The notes: generated by a model not told the origin, from the sequence alone. Positions 1 to 7,189 are shown, counted from the stretch's first letter. The stretch: 10,732 nucleotides of DNA from an uncultured Pseudomonadota bacterium (GCA_937898635.1 CALEJW010000001.1:1-10732), one strand, 5' to 3'. Program-made: numbers and translations.

Positions 1-1400
1 AGCGCCACCAGGACCTCGTCCAGCATCTTCTTCGCGTCGCCGAAGAGCATGCGGTTGTTGTCCTTGTAGAAGAGCGGGTTGTCCACGCCGGCGTACCCCG
101 AGGCCATGGAGCGCTTCATCACGATGGAGGTCTTCGCCTTCCACACCTCGAGCACGGGCATGCCCGCGATGGGGCTCGTCGGGTCCTCCTGCGCCGCCGG
201 GTTCACGATGTCGTTCGCGCCGATGACCATGGAGACGTCCGTCTCCGGGAAGTCCTCGTTGATCTCGTCCATCTCCATCACGATGTCGTAGGGGACCTTG
301 GCTTCCGCCAGCAGCACGTTCATGTGGCCCGGCATGCGCCCGGCCACGGGGTGGATGCCGAAGCGCACGTTCACGCCCTTCTCGCGCAGGTGCCTGGTGA
401 TCTCGAAGACCGTGTGCTGCGCCTGGGCCACCGCCATGCCGTAGCCGGGCACGATGATCACGCCCTTCGCCTCGCGCAGCAGTTCCGCCGTCTCCACCGC
501 GCTGATCGGGGTCACCTCCCCGGCCGGCTCGCCGGCGCCCTTCGCCGCGGGCGCGCCGCCGCCCGTCCCGAAGCCGCCCGCGATGACGCTCACGAAGTTG
601 CGGTTCATCGCGCGGCACATGATGTAGGAGAGGATCGCGCCCGAGGAGCCGACCAGCGCCCCCGTGACGATCAGGAGGTCGTTGGACAGCATGAAGCCGG
701 TAGCCGCCGCCGCCCAGCCCGAGTAGCTGTTGAGCATCGAGACCACCACGGGCATGTCGGCGCCGCCGATGGCCATCACCATGTGGATGCCGAAGAGGAG
801 CGAGACCACCGTCATCACGATGAGCGGCGTCATGCCGGAGGCCACGTCCTTTGCCAGGATGAACTCGCGGCCGAACCAGAGGATGACCAGCAGCCCCGCG
901 AGGTTGAGCCAGTGGCGCGCGGGCAGCAGGAGCGGCTTGCCGCCGATCTTGCCGGAGAGCTTTCCGAACGCGATCACGGATCCCGAGAAGGTCACCGCGC
1001 CGATGAGGATGCCCAGGTAGATCTCGATCTCGTGGATCGTCTTCTCGGCGCCCGTGTAGGCGATCGACGTGTCGATGTAGCTCGCGAAGCCCACGAGGCA
1101 GGCGGCCAGGCCCACCAGGCTGTGCATGATCGCGACCAGCTCGGGCATCTGGGTCATCTGCACGGCGCGCGCGGCGTACAGCCCGACCGCCCCGCCGGCG
1201 ACCATGGCGCCGACGATCCACGGGATGCCCGCGGGGGTGACGCGCGGGCCGAAGACCGTCGCGAGCACCGCGATGGTCATGCCGATGATGCCGTACAGGT
1301 TCCCGCGCCGGGACGATTCCGGATTCGACAGGCCGCCCAGGCTGAGGATGAAAAGGATGATGGCGCCGATGTAGGCGACGGTGACGACGCTGGAGGTCAT
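1..1400 (-). CDS. pntB: NAD(P) transhydrogenase subunit beta PntB (lacks only the stop at the window edge)
   Basis: Membrane subunit of the proton-translocating transhydrogenase, which drives NADH + NADP+ to NAD+ + NADPH with inward proton flow. The frame is open from the ATG at 1398-1400 to the edge. It gives 466 full codons plus CT, which must be Leu, and it ends like E. coli PntB (462 aa), so only the stop is missing. Residues 1-265 are hydrophobic with several helices. His93 in the MHSLVGLAA segment matches the proton-channel histidine of E. coli PntB (His91), and Asn224 in NSYSGWAAA matches its channel asparagine. A Gly/Ala/Pro-rich hinge (about 275-295) precedes the NADP(H)-binding domain III, with VPGYGMAVAQAQ at 318-329, GIHPVAGRMPGHMN at 348-361 and GANDIVNPAAQ at 394-404. 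The start follows a GAGGGG Shine-Dalgarno sequence, 16 bp after pntA, so the two are almost certainly co-transcribed. The identification is secure. Confidence 0.96.
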   Translation of the reverse strand, partial: MTSSVVTVAYIGAIILFILSLGGLSNPESSRRGNLYGIIGMTIAVLATVFGPRVTPAGIPWIVGAMVAGGAVGLYAARAVQMTQMPELVAIMHSLVGLAACLVGFASYIDTSIAYTGAEKTIHEIEIYLGILIGAVTFSGSVIAFGKLSGKIGGKPLLLPARHWLNLAGLLVILWFGREFILAKDVASGMTPLIVMTVVSLLFGIHMVMAIGGADMPVVVSMLNSYSGWAAAATGFMLSNDLLIVTGALVGSSGAILSYIMCRAMNRNFVSVIAGGFGTGGGAPAAKGAGEPAGEVTPISAVETAELLREAKGVIIVPGYGMAVAQAQHTVFEITRHLREKGVNVRFGIHPVAGRMPGHMNVLLAEAKVPYDIVMEMDEINEDFPETDVSMVIGANDIVNPAAQEDPTSPIAGMPVLEVWKAKTSIVMKRSMASGYAGVDNPLFYKDNNRMLFGDAKKMLDEVLVA

Positions 1401-1416
1401 GGTCGGTTCCCCTCGC

Positions 1417-2997
1417 CTACTTGCGGAACATGGCCAGCATGCGACGCGTCACCGCGAAGCCGCCGAACATGTTGATGGCCGTGAGCCCGAGGCCCACGAC
1501 GGCGATCCAGCGGATGAGATCGTCCGGACGGCCGCCGCCCGATTCCGGCGGCGCCATCTGCACCAGCGCCCCGATGGCGATGATGCTCGAGATCGCGTTG
1601 GTCACGCTCATGAGCGGCGTGTGCAGCGCCGGCGTCACGTTCCAGACCACCATGTAGCCCACGAAGCACGCCAGCACGAACACCGTGAAGTGGCCGAGGA
1701 AGGCCGGAGGCGCGTAGAGGCCGACGAACAGGAACGCCGCCGCGCCGATGCCGAACACGGTGGCGAGGCTCCCCGCCGACATCGGCTCCCCGCCGCCGTG
1801 GCCGTGGCCCTTGGGCGGCGGCGGCATCGCGGGCTTGGCCGCCGGCGGTGGCGCCGCCGGGAGCTTGGGTGGCGGCGCGGGCCAGGTAACGGCGCCCTCC
1901 TTGATGACGGTGAGGCCGCGGATGGCATCGTCATCCATGTTGACGTCGATGACGCCGTCCTTCGTCTTGCACAGCTCCTCGGCGAGGCGGAACAGGTTCG
2001 TCGCGTAGAGCGTCGAGGACTGCTTGGCCAGGCGGCTGACGAGGTCGGTGAAGCCGATGATCGTGACGCCGTGCCTCACCACCGCTTCGCCGGGCACGGT
2101 CAGCTCGCAGTTGCCGCCCTGCTCGCCCGCCATGTCGACGATCACGCTGCCGGGCTTCATGCTCTTCACCATGTCGGCCGTGATGAGTTTCGGCGCGGGC
2201 TTGCCCGGGATCAACGCGGTGGTGATGATGATGTCCGCCTCGCTCGCCTGCCGGGCGTACATCTCGCGCTGCGCCTTCTGGAAGCCCTCGCTCATCACCT
2301 TGGCGTAGCCGCCGCCGCCCGAGCCTTCCTCCTCGTAGTCCACCTTGACGAATTCGCCGCCCAGGGACTTCACCTGGTCGGCCACCTCGGCGCGCGTGTC
2401 GTTGGCGCGCACGATGGCGCCCAGGTTGGCCGCGGTGCCGATGGCGGCAAGGCCCGCCACGCCGGCGCCGGCGATGAACACCTTGGCCGGCGGGACCTTT
2501 CCGGCCGCCGTGATCTGGCCGTTGAAGAAGCGACCGAAGGCATTCGCCGCCTCGATCACCGCGCGGTAGCCGCTGATGCCGGCCATGGAGGTGAGCGCGT
2601 CCATCTTCTGCGCGCGGGAGAGCTGGCGCGGCAGGCAGTCGATGGCGAGCACCGTGGCCTTGCGCGCGGCGAGCGCCTCCATGAGCTGCGGGTTCTGCGC
2701 GGGCCAGACGAAACTCACGAGCGTGGTGCCCTCGCGGACCAGGGGAACCTCCTCCAGGCTCGGGGCACGCACCTTGAAGACGATGTCCGCCTTCGCCCAG
2801 AGCGTGGCCGCGTCGGGAACGACCTCGGCGCCCGCGGCCCGGTAGGTGTCGTCTCCGAAATTGGCCGCATCGCCCGCGCCGGACTCGACCAGGACCCCGA
2901 AGCCCAGCTTCTTCAGCTTCTCGACCACATCCGGGACGGTGGCGACGCGTTTCTCGCCCGCGAAGGTCTCCCGCGGCACTCCGATCAGCAACGGCAT
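1417..2997 (-). CDS. pntA: NAD(P) transhydrogenase subunit alpha PntA (fused soluble and membrane parts)
   Basis: Alpha subunit of the proton-pumping transhydrogenase, 526 aa (E. coli 510). Domain I (about 1-372) binds NAD(H) in the cytoplasm. It opens with IGVPRETFAGEKRVA, has a Rossmann GAGVAG at 177-182, the conserved TTALIPGKPAPKLIT at 259-273, and GGNCELTVPGE at 294-304. A Pro/Ala/Gly/His-rich linker (about 373-405, ending in KGHGHGGGEP) leads to four predicted membrane helices (about 411-431, 433-453, 463-482 and 495-515). The protein therefore joins the parts that many bacteria encode as separate pntAA and pntAB genes. Met406 at the junction has a GGGGAG sequence 3 nt upstream and could be a relic or active internal start. 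I chose the ATG at 2997 because the family begins MPLLIGVPRE; a 13-residue upstream extension is unlike the family. A GGGGAAG lies 5 nt upstream. The gene lies 60 bp after guaA and 16 bp before pntB. Confidence 0.96.
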   Translation of the reverse strand: MPLLIGVPRETFAGEKRVATVPDVVEKLKKLGFGVLVESGAGDAANFGDDTYRAAGAEVVPDAATLWAKADIVFKVRAPSLEEVPLVREGTTLVSFVWPAQNPQLMEALAARKATVLAIDCLPRQLSRAQKMDALTSMAGISGYRAVIEAANAFGRFFNGQITAAGKVPPAKVFIAGAGVAGLAAIGTAANLGAIVRANDTRAEVADQVKSLGGEFVKVDYEEEGSGGGGYAKVMSEGFQKAQREMYARQASEADIIITTALIPGKPAPKLITADMVKSMKPGSVIVDMAGEQGGNCELTVPGEAVVRHGVTIIGFTDLVSRLAKQSSTLYATNLFRLAEELCKTKDGVIDVNMDDDAIRGLTVIKEGAVTWPAPPPKLPAAPPPAAKPAMPPPPKGHGHGGGEPMSAGSLATVFGIGAAAFLFVGLYAPPAFLGHFTVFVLACFVGYMVVWNVTPALHTPLMSVTNAISSIIAIGALVQMAPPESGGGRPDDLIRWIAVVGLGLTAINMFGGFAVTRRMLAMFRK

Positions 2998-3057
2998 GTC
3001 AGCTTCCCCAAGGATTGAGTTTCGGCAAAGGTGCAAGGATACCGAAGTCGCGGGTCA

Positions 3058-4731
3058 CTACTCCCACTCGATCGTCGCCGGCGGCTTCGAGGAGACGTCG
3101 AACACGACGCGGTTGATGCCGCGCACCTCGTTGATGATGCGGTTGGAGACCCGCCCGAGGAGCTCGTAGGGCAGGTGCGCCCAGCGGGCGGTCATGAAGT
3201 CGGTCGTCTCGACGGCGCGCAGCGCCACCACGAAATCGTAGGTGCGCCCGTCGCCCATCACGCCGACCGAGCGCACCGGCAGGAACACGGCGAAGGCCTG
3301 CGCGACCTTGTCGTACCAGTTGGCGGGACCCTCACCCGGGCCCTCTCCCGGGGGAAGTCGACCCTCGCCCCGGCCCTCTCCCAGGGGAAGTTGACCCTCA
3401 CCCCGGCCCTCTCCCAAGGGAGAGGGAGAAATGCGAGTGTTGCGCAGCTCCTCGATGAAGATCGCGTCCGCCCGTTGCAGGAGGGCGGCGTACTCCGCCT
3501 TCACCTCGCCGAGGATGCGCACCCCCAGCCCGGGGCCCGGGAACGGGTGGCGGTAGACCATTTCGCGCGGCAGGCCCAGCGCGATGCCCAGCGCGCGCAC
3601 CTCGTCCTTGAAGAGCTCGCGCAGCGGCTCCAGGAGCTTCAGGTGCAGCGACTCCGGCAGCCCGCCCACGTTGTGGTGGCTCTTGATGGTGACCGCCTTC
3701 TTCGTCTTCGCGCCGGCCGACTCGATCACGTCCGGGTAGATCGTGCCCTGCGCGAGCCACTTCGCGTTGGGCATCTTCTTCGCCTCGGCCTGGAAGACCT
3801 CGACGAAGAGCCGCCCGATGATGCGGCGCTTCTGCTCGGGGTCCGCCACGCCCGCGAGCTCGCGGTAGAACATGTCGGAAGCATTCACGCGGTCGACCTT
3901 CACCCCCATGTGCTGCGCGAAGGTGTCCATCACCTGGTCGCCCTCGCCCAATCGCAGGAGCCCCGTGTCCACGAAGATGCACGTGAGCTGGTCGCCGATC
4001 GCCTGGTGGATGAGCGCCGCGGCCACGGCCGAGTCGACCCCGCCCGACAGGCCGAGGATGACCTCCTCGCTGCCGACCTGCTCCCTGATCCTCGCGATGG
4101 CCTGCGGCGCGAACTCCGGCATGTTCCAGTGCCGGCCGCAGCCGCAGATCTCGTGCACGAAGCGCGAGTAGATCGCGCCGCCCTGCTTCGTGTGCGTCAC
4201 TTCCGGGTGGAACTGCACGGCGTAGAAGCGGCGCGCGTCGTCGAACATGCCGGCCACGGGGCAGGCCTCGTTGGCGGCCATGACGGCGAACCCGGGGGGC
4301 AGCTTCGTCACCTTGTCGCCGTGGCTCATCCACACGTCCAGGAGCCCGTGCCCTTCCCCGTTCGCGCGGTCCTGGATCCCGTCGAGGAGCTTCGAGTGCC
4401 CGCGCGCGCGGACCTCGGCGTAGCCGAACTCGCGCACCTTGCCGTTCTCCACCTCGCCCCCGAGCTGCGCGGCCATCGTCTGCATGCCGTAGCAGATGCC
4501 GAGCACCGGGACGCCGGCGCGGAACACGTAGGGATCGGCGGCCGGCGGGTCGCCCTCGGTCACGGAGGCGTGGCTGCCCGAGAGGATGATTCCCTTCGGC
4601 GCGAAGTCGCGGATGAAGGCCTCGCCCACGTCGTGCTCGTGGAGCTCGCAGTACACCCCCGCCTCGCGCACGCGCCGGGCGATGAGCTGGGTGACCTGCG
4701 AGCCGAAGTCGAGGATGAGGATCTTGTCCAT
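3058..4731 (-). CDS. guaA: GMP synthase (glutamine-hydrolysing) with an in-frame repeat insertion
   Basis: Cytosolic enzyme that makes GMP from XMP, ATP and glutamine, the last step of GMP synthesis. The N-terminal class I glutamine amidotransferase domain (1 to about 195) has nucleophile Cys80 in GICYGMQ and the His175/Glu177 pair in QFHPEV. The ATP-pyrophosphatase domain follows, with P-loop SGGVDS at 229-234 and PFPGPGLGVRI at 396-406. The C-terminal dimerisation domain ends in the canonical KPPATIEWE. All expected catalytic motifs are present. Length is 557 aa against about 525 in E. coli. The excess comes from residues 431-471, between EELR and WYDKVAQAF, where an 11-residue Gly/Glu/Pro repeat encoded by a 33-bp DNA repeat is inserted without a frame break. 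The first inserted codons (ACT, ATT, TCT, TCT, GGA) end in A or T, unlike the G/C-ending codons around them. The ATG at 4731 gives the family N-terminus MDKILILDFGSQ, 36 bp downstream of guaB. Confidence 0.97.
   Translation of the reverse strand: MDKILILDFGSQVTQLIARRVREAGVYCELHEHDVGEAFIRDFAPKGIILSGSHASVTEGDPPAADPYVFRAGVPVLGICYGMQTMAAQLGGEVENGKVREFGYAEVRARGHSKLLDGIQDRANGEGHGLLDVWMSHGDKVTKLPPGFAVMAANEACPVAGMFDDARRFYAVQFHPEVTHTKQGGAIYSRFVHEICGCGRHWNMPEFAPQAIARIREQVGSEEVILGLSGGVDSAVAAALIHQAIGDQLTCIFVDTGLLRLGEGDQVMDTFAQHMGVKVDRVNASDMFYRELAGVADPEQKRRIIGRLFVEVFQAEAKKMPNAKWLAQGTIYPDVIESAGAKTKKAVTIKSHHNVGGLPESLHLKLLEPLRELFKDEVRALGIALGLPREMVYRHPFPGPGLGVRILGEVKAEYAALLQRADAIFIEELRNTRISPSPLGEGRGEGQLPLGEGRGEGRLPPGEGPGEGPANWYDKVAQAFAVFLPVRSVGVMGDGRTYDFVVALRAVETTDFMTARWAHLPYELLGRVSNRIINEVRGINRVVFDVSSKPPATIEWE
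3328..3429. repeat. 33-bp tandem repeat, about three units, inside guaA
   Basis: Units lie at 3328-3360, 3361-3393 and 3394-3429. Units 1 and 2 differ at 4 of 33 positions. Unit 3 matches unit 2 over its first 23 bases except at one position, then diverges to complete an inverted repeat. The 33-bp period is 11 codons, so copy number can change without altering the frame. Translated on the guaA strand, the repeat reads as xLPxGEGxGEG units. On the other strand it reads as LTPALSQGRG-like peptides, a familiar signature of repeats normally found between proteobacterial genes. That family recognition is from memory; the periodicity is directly visible. Confidence 0.93.
3407..3426. repeat. Perfect 9-bp inverted repeat within the guaA insertion
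   Basis: CCCTCTCCC at 3407-3415 and its exact reverse complement GGGAGAGGG at 3418-3426 are separated by AA. It could form a stable hairpin in DNA or in guaA mRNA. Units 1 and 2 of the adjoining tandem repeat keep the left arm but have a degraded right arm, so this unit probably preserves the original form of the element. It lies within a coding sequence and has no U-tract, so it is unlikely to be a terminator. Confidence 0.9.
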
Positions 4732-4767
4732 GGGGTCCGCCGTGCCGCCCGCGTGGCCGCGAAGCGC

Positions 4768-6228
4768 CTAGTCGATCTGGTAGTTGGGCGCTTCCTTGGT
4801 GATCTTCACGTCGTGGACGTGGGATTCGCGCATGCCCGCCGCGGTGATCTCGACGAACTCGGCGCGCGCGCGCATCTCCTCGATGGAGCGGCAGCCGGTG
4901 TAGCCCATGCTCGCGCGAAGCCCCCCCATGAGCTGGTGCACGATCGCGGTCACCGGCCCCTTGTACGGCAGGCGCCCTTCGACGCCCTCGGGGACCATCT
5001 TGTCGGCGTTCATGTCGCCTTCCTGGAAGTAGCGGTCGCTCGAGCCCTGCTGCATGGCGGCGAGCGAGCCCATGCCGCGGTAGGACTTGTAGGAGCGGCC
5101 CTGGTAGAGCTCGATCTCGCCGGGCGCCTCCTCGGTGCCGGCGAAGAGGCTGCCCAGCATCACGCTGGAGGCGCCGGCCGCGATCGCCTTGGCCACGTCG
5201 CCGGAGAAGCGGATGCCGCCGTCGGCGATGCAGGGAATGCCGGTGCCCTCGAGGGCGGCGGCGACGTTCTGGATCGCGGTGATCTGCGGCACGCCCACGC
5301 CGGCCACGATCCGCGTGGTGCAGATCGAGCCCGGCCCGATGCCCACCTTCACGCCGTCCGCGCCGTTGTCGACGAGCGCCTTCGCCGCATCCTTCGTGGC
5401 GATGTTGCCGCCGACCACCTGGATGGCGGGATAGGTCCGCTTCACCCAGCGCACGCGGTCGAGCACGCCCTGGGAATGCCCGTGCGCGGTGTCCACGACG
5501 AGCACGTCGACGCCGGCCTCCACCAGCCGCTCGACGCGTTCCTCGGTCCCCTCGCCCACGCCCACCGCCGCGCCGACCCGGAGGCGGCCCTGCAGGTCCT
5601 TGCTCGCGTTGGGGTGCTCGGAGGACTTGAGGATGTCCTTCACCGTCATGAGTCCGCGCAGCTGCCAATCGTCGTCGATCACCAGCACGCGCTCCAGGCG
5701 GTGGCGGTGCATGAGCGCCTTGGCTTCCTCGAGGCTCGCCCCCTCCTTCACCGTCACGAGCTTGGCGCGGGGGGTCATGATGTTCTTCACCGGCTGGTCG
5801 AGGTTCGTCTCGAAGCGCAGGTCCCGGTTGGTGACGATGCCGGCCACGCGGCCCTTGTCCACCACCGGCAGGCCCGAGATGCGGTGCTTGCGGGTGATCT
5901 CGAGGACCTCGCGCACGCTCATCTTCGGCGTGATCGTGATCGGCTCCTTCACCACGCCGCTCTCGAAGCGCTTCACCTTCGCGACCTCGCCCGCCTGCGC
6001 CGCGGGCGGCATGTTCTTGTGCACGATGCCGATGCCGCCTTCCTGCGCCAGCGCGATGGCCAGGCGCGACTCCGTCACCGTGTCCATGGCGGCGGAGAGC
6101 AGCGGCAGGTTCAGGGGAATGGCACCCGTGAGGTGGGTGGTGAGGCTGACTTCCCGGGGAAGGACGGTCGAGTGGGCGGGAACGAGGAGGACGTCGTCGA
6201 ACGTAAGCGCCTTCTGGATGACGCGCAT
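4768..6228 (-). CDS. guaB: IMP dehydrogenase
   Basis: Cytosolic, rate-limiting enzyme of guanine nucleotide synthesis that oxidises IMP to XMP with NAD+. It is 486 aa (E. coli 488). A TIM-barrel catalytic domain is interrupted by a tandem CBS (Bateman) regulatory module at about 92-203. The catalytic Cys303 lies in the loop GIGPGSICTTRIVAG (296-310). A GG-containing phosphate-binding segment, IADGGIRFSGD, is at 334-344, GSLFAGTEEAPGE at 359-371, and the flap Arg-Tyr pair at 399-400. The C-terminus is KEAPNYQID. The ATG at 6226-6228 gives the conserved start MRVIQKALTFDDVLLVP with GAGG about 9 nt upstream. The same frame stays open to 6690, but that extension crosses the promoter and has no family similarity. 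Its gene is the first of the minus-strand unit, followed after 36 bp by guaA, which uses its product. Confidence 0.97.
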   Translation of the reverse strand: MRVIQKALTFDDVLLVPAHSTVLPREVSLTTHLTGAIPLNLPLLSAAMDTVTESRLAIALAQEGGIGIVHKNMPPAAQAGEVAKVKRFESGVVKEPITITPKMSVREVLEITRKHRISGLPVVDKGRVAGIVTNRDLRFETNLDQPVKNIMTPRAKLVTVKEGASLEEAKALMHRHRLERVLVIDDDWQLRGLMTVKDILKSSEHPNASKDLQGRLRVGAAVGVGEGTEERVERLVEAGVDVLVVDTAHGHSQGVLDRVRWVKRTYPAIQVVGGNIATKDAAKALVDNGADGVKVGIGPGSICTTRIVAGVGVPQITAIQNVAAALEGTGIPCIADGGIRFSGDVAKAIAAGASSVMLGSLFAGTEEAPGEIELYQGRSYKSYRGMGSLAAMQQGSSDRYFQEGDMNADKMVPEGVEGRLPYKGPVTAIVHQLMGGLRASMGYTGCRSIEEMRARAEFVEITAAGMRESHVHDVKITKEAPNYQID

Positions 6229-6253
6229 GCTTTCGGCCTCTACACAAAAGGAA

Positions 6254-6283
6254 ATTATACCGAAGGGCCCCCGGTCCCAACAA
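6254..6283 (-). promoter_or_regulatory. Probable sigma70-type promoter of guaB
   Basis: Read on the minus strand, a perfect TATAAT is at 6254-6259. It is preceded, after an 18-bp spacer, by TTGTTG (6278-6283), a weak -35 with 3 of 6 consensus bases. Transcription would start around 6247, leaving a leader of about 20 nt that contains the guaB Shine-Dalgarno sequence GAGG. An A/T-rich patch here stands out against the very GC-rich surroundings. The -10 is convincing, the -35 less so. Confidence 0.6.
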
Positions 6284-6344
6284 TCGCGGCTTGCCGTGAC
6301 GCACTCGATTGACGCTGCGGTGGATTCTCGGTAAGGTTCCGTAA

Positions 6345-6752
6345 ATGCTTGAAAGATCACGGATTTGGGGCGACCGCTTGCGATGGTTCGCGGCGACGCT
6401 GGCGACGATCGGCTGCGCGGCCTGCGCGACGACGGAACCGGGCGAGCCGGTGCCTCCCGCGGCCCCGGAAGCGAAGGCGCCGAGCCGGCCGCCCGCTGCC
6501 GACCCGCGCGCCATCGCGGAGCAGGCCCGGGCCCTGGTCGCGCAGGCCGAGACGGACATCCAGCGCGCGCGGGCGCGCCGGGCCCTGTGGGCGAAGGCCT
6601 GGGAGTCCCTCGTCGGCGCGCGCGCGGCCTTCGCGGCGGACGATCATGCCGGCGCGATCCGGCTGGCAAGGCGCGCAAGCGAGCTCGCACAGCTCGGCCT
6701 CGAACAACTGGCCTACCCGGCCGTCACGCACGCGACAAGGAGTCCGCCATGA
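6345..6752 (+). CDS. Small lipoprotein-like protein with DUF4398-like helical region
   Basis: This 135-aa protein has unknown function. The N-terminus has basic residues (MLERSRIWGDRLR), a hydrophobic stretch (WFAATLATIG), then Cys24 and Cys27. TIGC or CAAC could serve as a lipobox, though neither is ideal, so it is probably an exported lipoprotein. A Pro/Ala/Glu-rich linker (about 31-55) precedes a helical region (56-125) rich in Ala and Arg, including AKAWESLVGARAAFAADDHAGAIRLARRA. This resembles DUF4398 proteins, small envelope lipoproteins with helical hairpins; the assignment is by pattern only. The ATG follows TAAGG by 8 nt. The gene diverges from guaB, and its TGA overlaps the ATG of the next gene (ATGA), which suggests translational coupling. 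A possible -35 (TTGACG, 6309-6314) has no good -10. High GC3 and in-phase linkage support a real gene. Confidence 0.72.
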   Translation: MLERSRIWGDRLRWFAATLATIGCAACATTEPGEPVPPAAPEAKAPSRPPAADPRAIAEQARALVAQAETDIQRARARRALWAKAWESLVGARAAFAADDHAGAIRLARRASELAQLGLEQLAYPAVTHATRSPP

Positions 6753-7189
6753 AACGAATCCTGGTTCTCGCCTGCGCCCTCGCCGCCTCCACCGCCGCGA
6801 TGGCGCAGCTCTACAAGTGGGTCGACAAGGACGGGCGCGTCACCTATTCCGACCAGCCGCCGCCGGCCCAGGAGTCCAAGCAGCTCAACATCGGCGGCGG
6901 GGCCCCCACGCCCGCCCGTCCCTCCGCGACCGAGCGCGACAAGGAACTCGAGAAGAGCCGCCAGGACGCGAGGGAAAAGGCGAAGCTCGCCGACGCGGCC
7001 GCGAAGAAGGCGCAGCTCGACGAGGAGAACTGCAACCGCGCCCGCGCCTACCTGCGCACCGTGACCGACGGCGGGCGCATCGCGACCTACGACGCGAAGG
7101 GCGAGCGCGTGCTGCTCGACGACGAGCAGATCGAACAGGAACGGGTCAAGGCGCAGAAGGCCGTGGACGAGTCCTGCAAGTCCTCCTGA
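6749..7189 (+). CDS. Secreted DUF4124-domain protein
   Basis: This 146-aa protein has an N-terminal signal peptide: MKR, a hydrophobic core and probable cleavage after AMA (residues 17-19). The mature protein starts QLYKWVDKDGRVTYSDQPPP, the hallmark of DUF4124, a short beta-rich motif found in many periplasmic proteins of proteobacteria with no defined biochemical role. It continues with a Pro-rich spacer (about 40-60), a charged Lys/Glu/Ala-rich segment likely to be helical or coiled coil (61-94), and a C-terminal part with two cysteines (Cys95 and Cys143) that could form a disulphide in the periplasm. A strong AAGGAG Shine-Dalgarno sequence (6737-6742) lies inside the end of the upstream gene, and the start overlaps that gene's stop. 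DUF4124 genes beside guaB occur in other betaproteobacteria as far as I recall. The family call is good; the function is unknown. Confidence 0.88.
   Translation: MKRILVLACALAASTAAMAQLYKWVDKDGRVTYSDQPPPAQESKQLNIGGGAPTPARPSATERDKELEKSRQDAREKAKLADAAAKKAQLDEENCNRARAYLRTVTDGGRIATYDAKGERVLLDDEQIEQERVKAQKAVDESCKSS

Noticed and set aside
324..3018. Plus-strand frames opposite pntB and pntA (324-1475 and 1381-3018)
   Set aside because: Both lie opposite unmistakable pntB and pntA coding sequence and have shadow composition.
2998..3057. Possible hairpin (TTCGG/CCGAA arms) between guaA and pntA
   Set aside because: Only a 5-bp stem with a loop of about 16 nt and no U-tract, too weak to call a terminator.
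3031..6312. Very long plus-strand open frame (1093 codons) opposite guaA and guaB
   Set aside because: It is His/Arg/Ala-rich with no recognisable domain and lies wholly opposite two certain genes. Such antisense frames are expected where GC3 is very high. Its LTPALSQGRG-like segment is only the guaA repeat read on the other strand.
3398..6559. Long minus-strand open frame (1053 codons) in another frame of guaBA
   Set aside because: Arg/Gly/Pro-rich shadow of guaB and guaA, crosses the intergenic region and the guaB promoter, no family similarity.
6229..6690. N-terminal extension of GuaB up to 6690
   Set aside because: The extension is Arg/Pro-rich and overlaps the guaB promoter and the divergent gene. 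The family start MRVIQKALTFDD and normal length are obtained from 6228.
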